Source: Glycocaulis abyssi (GTDB taxonomy: Bacteria; Pseudomonadota; Alphaproteobacteria; Caulobacterales; Maricaulaceae). Taken from it: a stretch of 64,000 nt of DNA. This document shows, piece by piece, positions 9,157-17,229 of this stretch. A program made the position numbers and the translations under genes. The notes under the pieces are model-generated. The model had not been told where the DNA came from. It was given only the letters and a program-made list of their open reading frames with translations, and made no database searches. The number at the start of each line of letters is the position of its first letter. The first letter of the stretch is position 1. Where the stretch lies: assembly GCF_041429775.1 (NCBI RefSeq), contig NZ_CP163421.1:1506001-1570000 (forward strand). Direction: 5' to 3'.

Positions 9157-10621
9157 GCGCCGCCCATTGTCAGCTGACACCGGCACCCCTTTGCGTCTGC
9201 TCTTTTTCGCTCTCGACTCCGCGAGTGGAGACGCAGGAAAGCGTCTTGCCGCCGGTCTGTCGGCGCGCGGCCATCACTGTTTTGCCAGTGTCTACAACCG
9301 TGACGAGGCCCTGGAAGCGCGCCTGAAGGCCGGCTTTTCGCAGGCCGGCGCGAGCGTCGTGGAAACCCGTGCCATGCGGGGCGTTCCGCTGCGCCAGTTT
9401 CTGGCCGATCCCCGGCTACGCAGGGAAGTACGCTGGTACCATCTTCCCATTGCTCTGGTGGCGGCGGCGGCCTTCTGGTGCGCGCGCGTGGCCCAGATAG
9501 ACCGGGCGCCGGTGTTCTGGCGGATATTTGGTCGTGGCCCGCAGACGGTGTTGCGAACCTGGGCAAGTCTGGCGTCGGACAAGGCCGAAGCCCGCCGGCT
9601 GCTTGAGGAGACGAGACCTGATGTCGTGGTTCTGCACCACGACTATGCCGGGCATTTCTCCACCACGCTTGCCATCGTCGCCCGGAGAGAAGGTGTGCGG
9701 GTGGCCGTAATTCCGGCCCTCTACCCCGAGCCCGAACTGCTGGTTCGCGCTTTGGCACGCCGCCCCCAGAACCTGATACTGAATGCACGCGCCAGGGCCG
9801 TGGCAAGGCGCAGGCCGGACTGGCGCGCCCAGGCCGACGGCGTCACCATTCTGCGATACGAGTGGTGGCGGGTGGAGCTTCTGGTTTCCCTTGGACTGGC
9901 GCCCAAGCAGCCCTTTGTGCACCAGAGTTGTCTGGCCGATGCAGTGTTGTTGCCCGATGCCGCCATGGCAGCTCGCTATAGCGAGCTGGGCTTCGACCCG
10001 GCTCATCTCAAAGTCACCGGCTCGGTCGTCCAGGACGAGCTCACGATGGAATACAGCCCCGCGAGCGGGGCGCGGGTTGTGGTGGCAGTCCCGCCCGACC
10101 AGTCAGCAGCAAAAGAGAAAATCGACGGCGGCTATCAGGGCCTGATATCCCGGCTGATCGAAATATGCGCCGGCTTGCCCGGATGCACACAGCTTGTCGC
10201 CTCGGTGCACCCCAAGCAGGACGAAGCTGCGCTGGCACCGCTGATCGCCGCCGGGTTCGACATCTCACGTCAACCTCTGCCGGCCCTGCTGCCCGGCGCG
10301 GCCGCAATGCTGGGCTATGTTGGCTCGTCAACGCTGAGATGGGGCACATGGGCCGCCACCCCCGTTATCGCCTGGGACGCCTATGGCTACGAACCCGGAC
10401 AGGAAGAACACTCCCTGGATGAAATCAGCCCCATTCGCCCTTGGGTCCAGGCCACCGCGACACATCAGGTACGCAGCGCACTCGCGCAGGCCCTGACGGC
10501 CGATGGCGCAGCCGCCTGGCGCAGCGCTTATGCCAGGCTTGGCCTGACGCCACCGGATGGACGCGCGCTGGACAATATCGAGACGGCGCTGCGGGAGCTG
10601 GCCGGGAGCCGGATCAGGTAA
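9146..10621 (+). CDS. Putative GT-B-type surface carbohydrate protein
   Basis: The 491-aa protein starts at TTG 9146, overlapping neuA by 11 bp. Features include LLFFALDSASGDAGKRLAAGLSA at the N-terminus, DVVVLHHDYAGHFSTTLAI in the middle, and KVTGSVVQDELTM plus a C-terminal VASVHPKQDE, which resemble the two halves of a GT-B fold as in 2-epimerase-like or CDP-glycerol-transferase-like proteins. I do not recognise a named family. It is last in the nonulosonic-acid gene group and runs 8 bp into the convergent oxidoreductase gene. It could be the nonulosonic acid transferase; that is a guess from position. Confidence 0.6.
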   Translation: MNVERRPLSADTGTPLRLLFFALDSASGDAGKRLAAGLSARGHHCFASVYNRDEALEARLKAGFSQAGASVVETRAMRGVPLRQFLADPRLRREVRWYHLPIALVAAAAFWCARVAQIDRAPVFWRIFGRGPQTVLRTWASLASDKAEARRLLEETRPDVVVLHHDYAGHFSTTLAIVARREGVRVAVIPALYPEPELLVRALARRPQNLILNARARAVARRRPDWRAQADGVTILRYEWWRVELLVSLGLAPKQPFVHQSCLADAVLLPDAAMAARYSELGFDPAHLKVTGSVVQDELTMEYSPASGARVVVAVPPDQSAAKEKIDGGYQGLISRLIEICAGLPGCTQLVASVHPKQDEAALAPLIAAGFDISRQPLPALLPGAAAMLGYVGSSTLRWGTWAATPVIAWDAYGYEPGQEEHSLDEISPIRPWVQATATHQVRSALAQALTADGAAAWRSAYARLGLTPPDGRALDNIETALRELAGSRIR

Positions 10622-11606
10622 CGGGGCAGAGTCTGTCTTCCTGCCCGGGACCAAAAAACACGCGGTTATAAATACTGATCAGTCCCAGATGCGGAGCGAA
10701 CATGGAGGTGTAATCGGGCAAGGCACAGTCTCCCGCGGTCAGCAGGTCCTGGAATACCGGCGCCATCTGGCTGGCATACAGCATCCCGAACGGGACCTCT
10801 TTCCAGTCCCAGCCGGTTTCCTCGCTCTGTTCGAGCATCCGGCTCTGCGCTTCAAAGATGATGAACCGGCCCGCAGCACCCAGAATATCCACCGTCACTG
10901 CGGCCCGCCCTTCCTTGAAGCAGACCAGCGATGCACTGCTGCCGCCATCGCCGCTGGCGGCGAGGGTTCCAGTCACTTCCCGGTATCCCTGACGGCGGTT
11001 TTCAATCGGATCCTTGTCGAGCCCGGAACCGTCGAACCGGTCGAAACGCTCTTCGGTAATAGCCTCGAAAGCAGCCAGAAAATGGATCGCGTTCGATGCC
11101 AGCGCCCAGCCGGCACCGGCCACTCGAATAGATAGCGGCCCTGTGCCACGCAAACGCGCCGCCAGCTTCATATAACCCGGCCAGGCAGGGCGGGGGCAGT
11201 TCACCCAGGCGCGCGTTCCCGTGGCATTCAGGCGCGCCGAAAGATCGGCATAATGCTGACGGTCAGTGAACAGGAATTTCTCCAGCACCAGCCGATCTAT
11301 CCGGGCATGGTCCATCAGGGCTGTGACTGCTGCATGACGTACCGAGGAGGTGGTGGACACCACCGCAAGGTCAATCGTGCGCGGGAGTTCGGAAACATCA
11401 GATACGAAACGCAGATCCAGCCCGTCGACGCTACCCGCTCCGATGATCTCTCCAGCCCGTGTCCGGGCGAGATCCAGCGCCTCGGCACTGGGGTCCATGC
11501 ACCATATCTGGAGGCCGCCAAGACTGCCGGCATCTACCGAAACAAGCGATTGCAGGGTGCGGCTACCAATGTTTCCGCAACCGATAAGAACAATGATTTT
11601 TGTCAT
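10614..11606 (-). CDS. Gfo/Idh/MocA-like NAD(P)-dependent oxidoreductase
   Basis: The protein begins TKIIVLIGCGNIGSRTLQSL, a Rossmann dinucleotide-binding motif, and continues with IDLAVVSTTSSVRHAAV, in the style of Gfo/Idh/MocA enzymes, and DRLVLEKFLF with the conserved EK pair. An upstream ATG at 11636 would add ten residues before the domain; ATG at 11606 is preferred because it begins at the fold. It lies 39 bp after the ptmE-like gene. Similar genes (PtmF types) accompany flagellin nonulosonic-acid loci in Campylobacter, but its substrate here is unknown. Confidence 0.72.
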   Translation of the reverse strand: MTKIIVLIGCGNIGSRTLQSLVSVDAGSLGGLQIWCMDPSAEALDLARTRAGEIIGAGSVDGLDLRFVSDVSELPRTIDLAVVSTTSSVRHAAVTALMDHARIDRLVLEKFLFTDRQHYADLSARLNATGTRAWVNCPRPAWPGYMKLAARLRGTGPLSIRVAGAGWALASNAIHFLAAFEAITEERFDRFDGSGLDKDPIENRRQGYREVTGTLAASGDGGSSASLVCFKEGRAAVTVDILGAAGRFIIFEAQSRMLEQSEETGWDWKEVPFGMLYASQMAPVFQDLLTAGDCALPDYTSMFAPHLGLISIYNRVFFGPGQEDRLCPVT

Positions 11607-11645
11607 GAACTCCTGCCAGGCCAGCTTGGTCGTCAATATGAGGTT

Positions 11646-12689
11646 CTACTGTTCGCCGAATACGCGCTTTGCCCGCTCAAACTCGGTCCGCGTGCCAATG
11701 TCGAGCCACAGCCCGTCTATCCGGTGAACGCTGCAATGGTGCCCAGCCTTGACGAGGTCGGTAAAAAGGGTGGGCATGTCATAGAACTCATCCTTCGGTG
11801 TGGAACGGTAAGCCTCTTCCGACAGGCAATAAATCCCTGCGTTGATGTCGTGATTTAGCGTCGGCTTCTCGTCGGTGGAGAGGTAGCGTCCGTCCTCGGA
11901 ACGAACTACGCCAAACGGTATGGTTGTCCGGTGCTCTCGCGTACACATCGTGGCAACTGATTTTGTTTCCTGATGCCGCTCCAGCAGGAATCTGAAATCG
12001 ACCTCCGTTATGAGGTCCCCGTTCATCACGATAATGGGTCCCGAAACGTCTTCGGGGATCAACGACAAAGCCCCCCCGGTGCCGAGCCGCTTCTTCTCCC
12101 TCAGATAACCAATGTTGACATCGAAAGCCTCGCCGGTTCCGAAATAGTCCTCAATGAGATGCCCAAGGTAGTTCACCGACAGGAAAAAGTTGCGGAAGCC
12201 CTGTTCGTGGAAGCGCTCGATGGTTCGCTCCAGTATGGGCCGGTCTCCGAGCTTCAGCATCGGTTTGGGGCAGTTTTCCGTGAGGGGGCGTAGCCGCTTG
12301 CCAAGACCGCCAACGATCAGCACCACGGGAACATCCGTGTCCGGATTCTTCCTGGGGTCGGCCAGCATCATCAGATCGACAATCTGCCGGTTGTCATCGA
12401 CCACCGGCATCTGCCTGATCCTGTTCAACCGCATCCGGGCAAGGATGTTGGAGGCTGGCTCGCCTGCCTGTGCGACCAGCGGCGAGCGATTCATCGCCGT
12501 CGAAACCGGATCGTCCATCGATCCGTCGCTCAACAGCGCCCGGCGGATATCCCCGTCCGTGCAGGTGCCTGCCAGCTTGTTGTGAGCATCGACAACCAGC
12601 ACAATCTGTACGCTGGTCTGGTCGAGCAAACGCATTGCGTCCCGCAAACTTGCGTCAGACGGCAGCGTTACTTTCTCAATATCCTGCAT
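11646..12689 (-). CDS. ptmE: CBS-domain sugar nucleotidyltransferase (PtmE-like)
   Basis: The 347-aa protein has two CBS motifs in the first ~115 residues (QIVLVVDAHNKLAGTCTDGD and RQMPVVDDNRQIVDLM), then a nucleotidyltransferase domain with GGLGKRLRPLTENCPKPML near residue 126, IIVMNGDLITEVDF and INAGIYCLSEE. This CBS-NTP transferase fusion is the architecture of PtmE, which in Campylobacter makes a GDP-activated glucosamine for legionaminic acid. Known family facts therefore suggest a GDP-linked route here; the nucleotide is not provable from sequence. It lies between an oxidoreductase and an unknown membrane protein on the same strand. Confidence 0.82.
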   Translation of the reverse strand: MQDIEKVTLPSDASLRDAMRLLDQTSVQIVLVVDAHNKLAGTCTDGDIRRALLSDGSMDDPVSTAMNRSPLVAQAGEPASNILARMRLNRIRQMPVVDDNRQIVDLMMLADPRKNPDTDVPVVLIVGGLGKRLRPLTENCPKPMLKLGDRPILERTIERFHEQGFRNFFLSVNYLGHLIEDYFGTGEAFDVNIGYLREKKRLGTGGALSLIPEDVSGPIIVMNGDLITEVDFRFLLERHQETKSVATMCTREHRTTIPFGVVRSEDGRYLSTDEKPTLNHDINAGIYCLSEEAYRSTPKDEFYDMPTLFTDLVKAGHHCSVHRIDGLWLDIGTRTEFERAKRVFGEQ

Positions 12690-12736
12690 TCCAATACCCT
12701 CGTACGCGGTGCTGATCTTGGTGTTTGGTTGAGAAA

Positions 12737-14203
12737 CTACGGGCGATCGTCCGGATCACCGCCCTCAGGCACGATCCCGGCACGCGCTTCAAGCGCGTCC
12801 AGCCTTGCAGACAGATTTTCGAACTGACGTGCCTGCTGCACGCTGAGTTGACGTTCGATGCGAGCGGCAGCGCGCTCGATGCGCGCGCGCAAGGTCAACA
12901 TACCAAGCGTGAGAGCGACCAGCCCCAGGGCCGCCAGAAAGGCCACAGCAATCTCTATCATCAACGTGCTCACAAGCAGAAGGGATGGGAGAAGACAAGA
13001 GATGAAAATCACACTGGCAGCAAGCCACGGGCGCAAATTCGCCTGATCCGCAAGGAGAAGCGCCTGTTTAACGATACGGGTTGCCGCGCCAGCCCGCCTG
13101 ACGCCTACCGGGGCGTCGGCCCTGTGTCCCAGACGAACCGGAGCGGCGCGTCCGGCTGGTAGAACGGGGCTTCCGGCTGCGGCCATGCGGGTCAAGCAAT
13201 CTGACAGACATGCATAGTGATGCTCGAAATATTCTTCAGGAACACTTGCACCAAAAGCGGGATGCGTGGCGAGAAGCGCCGTGGCGGCCCGGACATGCTC
13301 TATCTCCCGATCATGCGCCCACCACCGGGAAAGGCTCTCCGCCGGCCGCTGCAAGGTCACACCGGCCACCCTGACAGGCCCGCCCAGTGCAGCCGCCAGC
13401 GGAAGCGCCGCGGACGTAAACACATTGCGGGTTGGCTGCACGCTGAGCGGACCGCCATCGTCAAAGTCGTCGGGCAGGGCTAGCGAGTCCTCGGCGAAAG
13501 CCAGCCTGAACGGCGCCGATAGGGCAGCTGGGTGCACAACACGCGCGCCGCAAAATTTCGAGAGCCGCCGCATATGACGGCGGGCGGTTTGCGCGGCGCG
13601 GGAGGGGCCAAGCTGCGCGGCAGCGTCCCATGCTAGCACCACGTCCACCTTTAATGACGTTCCCAACCTCTCATCACCGATACATCCTCCGATCGCGATC
13701 ACGAAAGGGGGTGCATCCGCAGCGGACTGAAACCGGATGGCGTCATCCACGCCGCCGGGTCCACTGCCAACGATGAGCGCACGCCTGCCGGCGCTGCGTG
13801 CGCGGGCCAGCATCTCGCGCAGCACCGGCGTGTCATCGGGTGCGCCGCCAGCAAGCGCGGTAACGCGCGTCATTACCGATGCCGGGTTCTCAGGGTCACT
13901 GTAGGGATCATCAAGAATTGCCCGCCGCTGCAGCCATAGGGGCGCAGCCAGCAGCGCAGGGCGCGACCATGCGAGCACGAGATCGGCACCGCCCGCCAGG
14001 GTCAGCGCATCCTTCCTTGATGTCTCAACCGGAATAGCGGCCGTATCGCGCGCAATGTGATCAGGCGCGGACGGTGCGTGACCGGAGCAGAGAAGTGTCA
14101 AATCTGGAATGGGCGCGAGCAACCAGCGCGCTCGCGCAAGCGCTGCAGCGGCTTCTGGACTGCCATCCAGCGCCGGGTAGAGCACGGCCCGCACCGGATT
14201 CAC
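12737..14203 (-). CDS. Unknown glycan-locus protein with C-terminal membrane hairpin and coiled coil
   Basis: From GTG at 14203 (GTGA overlap with the upstream oxidoreductase stop) the protein is 488 aa. Residues ~150-210 contain ALIVGSGPGGVDDAI and FVIAIGGCIGD, a pattern reminiscent of the SGPSL-type core of DUF115/Maf flagellin-glycosylation proteins, but the match is only by eye. Near the C-terminus are two hydrophobic segments (SVIFISCLLPSLLLVSTLM and AVAFLAALGLVALTLGML) followed by an Arg/Ala/Glu-rich coiled coil. I do not recognise a family. The locus suggests a role in transferring nonulosonic acid to flagellin or another acceptor at the membrane. Confidence 0.6.
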   Translation of the reverse strand: MNPVRAVLYPALDGSPEAAAALARARWLLAPIPDLTLLCSGHAPSAPDHIARDTAAIPVETSRKDALTLAGGADLVLAWSRPALLAAPLWLQRRAILDDPYSDPENPASVMTRVTALAGGAPDDTPVLREMLARARSAGRRALIVGSGPGGVDDAIRFQSAADAPPFVIAIGGCIGDERLGTSLKVDVVLAWDAAAQLGPSRAAQTARRHMRRLSKFCGARVVHPAALSAPFRLAFAEDSLALPDDFDDGGPLSVQPTRNVFTSAALPLAAALGGPVRVAGVTLQRPAESLSRWWAHDREIEHVRAATALLATHPAFGASVPEEYFEHHYACLSDCLTRMAAAGSPVLPAGRAAPVRLGHRADAPVGVRRAGAATRIVKQALLLADQANLRPWLAASVIFISCLLPSLLLVSTLMIEIAVAFLAALGLVALTLGMLTLRARIERAAARIERQLSVQQARQFENLSARLDALEARAGIVPEGGDPDDRP

Positions 14204-15153
14204 CCCCCAACAAACTTGCGAAAGCACCGCAACCGGTCTGCCTGGCCCTTCAGCGACAGGAAGGCGGGCTGGTCGGGGTCCTTTTGAAACGCTGCCAGCA
14301 TGTTGAAAAGGCCGGGCTTCAAGCCGGATGGCTCGCCGTGGGACAGGGCAAGCTCGTTGAGCCGGAAACTGCCTGCCGGCATTTCGCTTAGCGTCTCCAC
14401 CGGCTTGAGCACCAGCCGCCGGCGCGGCGTGCAGAGCTCGATGCCCCAGCGGCCGGCGGAGCTCCAGTCAGCGTGGAAGGCGTACACGACGTCGCCTATC
14501 CGGCCCGCCCCGCCATAGGCCTGAGAGGGCGGCAGGGCAGCCGCGTCGCCGTTGGCGAACGCCGCCATTTCGTGATCGGGTATCCGCGAGGGATAGCCTG
14601 CCAGAAAGAAGGCGGTATCAACCACATGGGTGGAGTTGGCGAAAAACCAGTTGGCTTTCACTGCGGGTGTATGCTGGGTCAGGCCCGCCACCAGCGACCG
14701 GTTCTCGTTGAACTCGAACATCATCGAGGTGAGCCCGCCATCTGATGCGATACAGTCGGCGGCCGTCAGCACAGACGGCAGAAAGCGCCTGTTATACGCG
14801 AGCCGGACCCGGTCATCCCCGTCGCCGCTTGCCAACGCCTCGACATCCTCCAGCGTGGCCCCACCGGGCTTTTCCAGAAGCACCCGCTCGCATCCAGCCG
14901 CCAGGACAGCCCGCGTCGCATCGCCCAGTTGCGCCACGCTAACCGCCACCAGCGCCCTAGCCGGAACGACCTTCATCGCTTCCAGCTGTGATTGCAGCTC
15001 ACCTGTACCCGGACGCATTCCGGTTTCTGCCTCAAAAGCATCAGCAGACGCCTCCCCTCGCCCACACACGGTGACCGTCAAGTCCAGCGCCCGGGCCGCT
15101 TTGTAGTGCTGGACCGCCATCGGGCCAGCTCCGATAAGAAGAATGTCTGCCAT
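14200..15153 (-). CDS. Gfo/Idh/MocA-like oxidoreductase
   Basis: The protein starts at ATG 15153 with ADILLIGAGPMAVQHYKAAR, a Rossmann motif, followed by ERVLLEKPGGATLEDVEAL, where EKPG is the characteristic Gfo/Idh/MocA motif, and RLAYNRRF. An earlier ATG at 15174 adds seven residues outside the fold. It is about 317 aa, typical for the family, and is the first gene of the leftward 15.2-10.6 kb group. It probably oxidises or reduces a sugar-nucleotide intermediate; the substrate cannot be read from sequence. Confidence 0.78.
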   Translation of the reverse strand: MADILLIGAGPMAVQHYKAARALDLTVTVCGRGEASADAFEAETGMRPGTGELQSQLEAMKVVPARALVAVSVAQLGDATRAVLAAGCERVLLEKPGGATLEDVEALASGDGDDRVRLAYNRRFLPSVLTAADCIASDGGLTSMMFEFNENRSLVAGLTQHTPAVKANWFFANSTHVVDTAFFLAGYPSRIPDHEMAAFANGDAAALPPSQAYGGAGRIGDVVYAFHADWSSAGRWGIELCTPRRRLVLKPVETLSEMPAGSFRLNELALSHGEPSGLKPGLFNMLAAFQKDPDQPAFLSLKGQADRLRCFRKFVGG

Positions 15154-15285
15154 GTCCTGCTCCGGTCCGCGCACGTGGGCTGCTTATCGCATCACGGCTG
15201 CCATGCCTAGGCCGCGATGGGTCAGCACGCATTGCGGATGACTCAGGATTGCGCGTAGATTCAATCGGTAAGGATACACAAAACC

Positions 15286-17079
15286 ATGTCAGGCGAAACT
15301 ATGACCATTACGGCTGAAGAGACACTTGCGCTCGGGGATGCGCAGTTGGCGCAGGCGCAGCCTTCGGTCACTCCGCGATTGGCCGGACTCGCTGCTCGCT
15401 TTATCGGGAATTTACTGGAATCCAACCGAACCGAGATTGCTGTAACATTCGCGCTCAGCCTTCTATCCGCGCTGGCACAGTTCGGCCTGGCGCTGCTGCT
15501 GATACTGGCACTGCGCGCAGAGGAGCAGCAACTGACCCTTGGACCGGTGGAACTGCACGGCGGGCAGATGTGGGCATTCATCGTCAGCGTCGCGATACTC
15601 GCTGCGGCGCTACCTTTCGTGACTGAACGCTATGTCATTTCCCGGACGATCAGCTTCTTCAAAAGCTCGCTAAAGCGCTTCGGTACGGCGCTGTGCGACA
15701 AGCGTCTGCGTTTCGCGCTGTTCACCGCGGGTCACACCCGGGCCAGCCTGACGCGACTAATGTCGGCAGACACACGCTATGCGAGCCTAGCTTTCGGTGG
15801 CCTGCTACGGCTGTTTTTGCCGCTATTCATGGGCTTGTCCGCATTGGCAATCATGGCTTGGCTAAACTGGACGTGGACCCTCATTTTCGCCGCAGTCATC
15901 ACGCCGTTTCTTGTCGGGCAATTATATATTGTGTTCTCGGGTATCCGCCTGAACCGGCAACTGCGTTCTGCGGCCGTCGCGCATGGGCGTTCGGTCGGTG
16001 CGTTCATTGACGCGGTATCGACGCACTTCACGGCCAACCGCTGGGGCAGCGACCAGCTGCACAGCCACTTCGCGGCGAAGGTCGGACACGCCTTCCCCGA
16101 TGCGTACGGACGCAGACTTAGGCTGGGCGTATCCACACGTGTGCTCAGCGATCTGAGCTTGGTAGCCGCGCTAGTGGCTCTGGTCTATCTGCTGCTGGTG
16201 GAACAGTCCGACATTCAGACGATAGGTTATCTTCTAATCTTCGCGATCCTTGCACGCCATGCAATCGGCAGCTTCGCCTCAGCGGTCTCAGGAACGATCT
16301 CGATCGTCGCACAGCTGCCCTTCTACGAAAACTATCTGGCAGTCTCCCACTTTCTAGACTCTGAAGAGTCTCGAAAGCCGGTCTCGATAGCCCAAGCAGC
16401 CGGTATAACACCGGGAATAAGCGTGTGTTTCAGCGCCGCCCATCTAAACTGGGCACTGGCGTCACACTTTATCATGGCGCGCCATGGACGCGATGTAGGC
16501 GAGGCGGTATCAACCCGCTCCAATCTCGTTCAGTCGCGCTACAGCCGACTCAATGACGTCTATACGCATATGCTACAGATCCCGCCAAATCTCTCCGAAG
16601 CGCATTTCAGCAGACTTTTTCCCGCATCTTCTCATCGATGGGAAGGATGGCAGGAAATTTTGGAGGACCAAGATCAAGTGCTTTCCAGTGAAACCTGGAT
16701 GGATCTGCCGCCCATGCTCAAGTTTCTGAGCGCCGCACTTTACGCATCGCGAAAATCGACATCGGACGCCTATACATTCGTGAATGGCGCTGACTACAGC
16801 GCACTCACACGCCCCGAGAAAGCGTGGCTGCACCAATTATTCAGAGGCACCCGGATACTCATATTCCACGCACGGCCAGTCAATCTGAAGCACTACCCTG
16901 CTCGTGCACCCATACTTCACGTCAACAATAATGGCACGCATACGGAACTCGGGATGGTCGGAGACGTTCCGGAAAGTGTCGATATAGCGGAGGTTCTCGC
17001 GAAGGATCGCCACCTCAAAGCCATGGCAGACCTAACTCCCAGCACGGCGGGAGCCGATGACCTTGGTGGCCTTGGCTAA
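15286..17079 (+). CDS. Degenerate ABC exporter-like membrane protein
   Basis: The 597-aa protein has several strong hydrophobic segments between residues ~45 and ~340 (for example FALSLLSALAQFGLALLLIL and LFLPLFMGLSALAIMAWL) arranged like the membrane domain of a type-I ABC exporter. The C-terminal ~240 residues contain GTRILIFHARPV and ILHVNNNGTHTELG, which look like the Walker-B/D-loop and H-loop part of an ABC ATPase, but I see no Walker A and no LSGGQ signature. So it is probably an inactive exporter-like protein. The broken gene at 19222-21811 is its paralog, sharing LPFYE, a TP/LPFFVGQ segment and SGIRLN/SGVALN. Confidence 0.6.
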   Translation: MSGETMTITAEETLALGDAQLAQAQPSVTPRLAGLAARFIGNLLESNRTEIAVTFALSLLSALAQFGLALLLILALRAEEQQLTLGPVELHGGQMWAFIVSVAILAAALPFVTERYVISRTISFFKSSLKRFGTALCDKRLRFALFTAGHTRASLTRLMSADTRYASLAFGGLLRLFLPLFMGLSALAIMAWLNWTWTLIFAAVITPFLVGQLYIVFSGIRLNRQLRSAAVAHGRSVGAFIDAVSTHFTANRWGSDQLHSHFAAKVGHAFPDAYGRRLRLGVSTRVLSDLSLVAALVALVYLLLVEQSDIQTIGYLLIFAILARHAIGSFASAVSGTISIVAQLPFYENYLAVSHFLDSEESRKPVSIAQAAGITPGISVCFSAAHLNWALASHFIMARHGRDVGEAVSTRSNLVQSRYSRLNDVYTHMLQIPPNLSEAHFSRLFPASSHRWEGWQEILEDQDQVLSSETWMDLPPMLKFLSAALYASRKSTSDAYTFVNGADYSALTRPEKAWLHQLFRGTRILIFHARPVNLKHYPARAPILHVNNNGTHTELGMVGDVPESVDIAEVLAKDRHLKAMADLTPSTAGADDLGGLG

Positions 17080-17229
17080 ATTCGTCCAGTCGGTCTGGAT
17101 TGGTGGACGCGCCCTGCATGACAGGCAACTATCTGAGTTCGAGCCTACGGCGGCTTCCAACCGTCACGCAAATTGCCTAAACCCGACAGCCAGCGCAACG
17201 GAACGCGCGAACCGGAGCAAGGCTATCCA

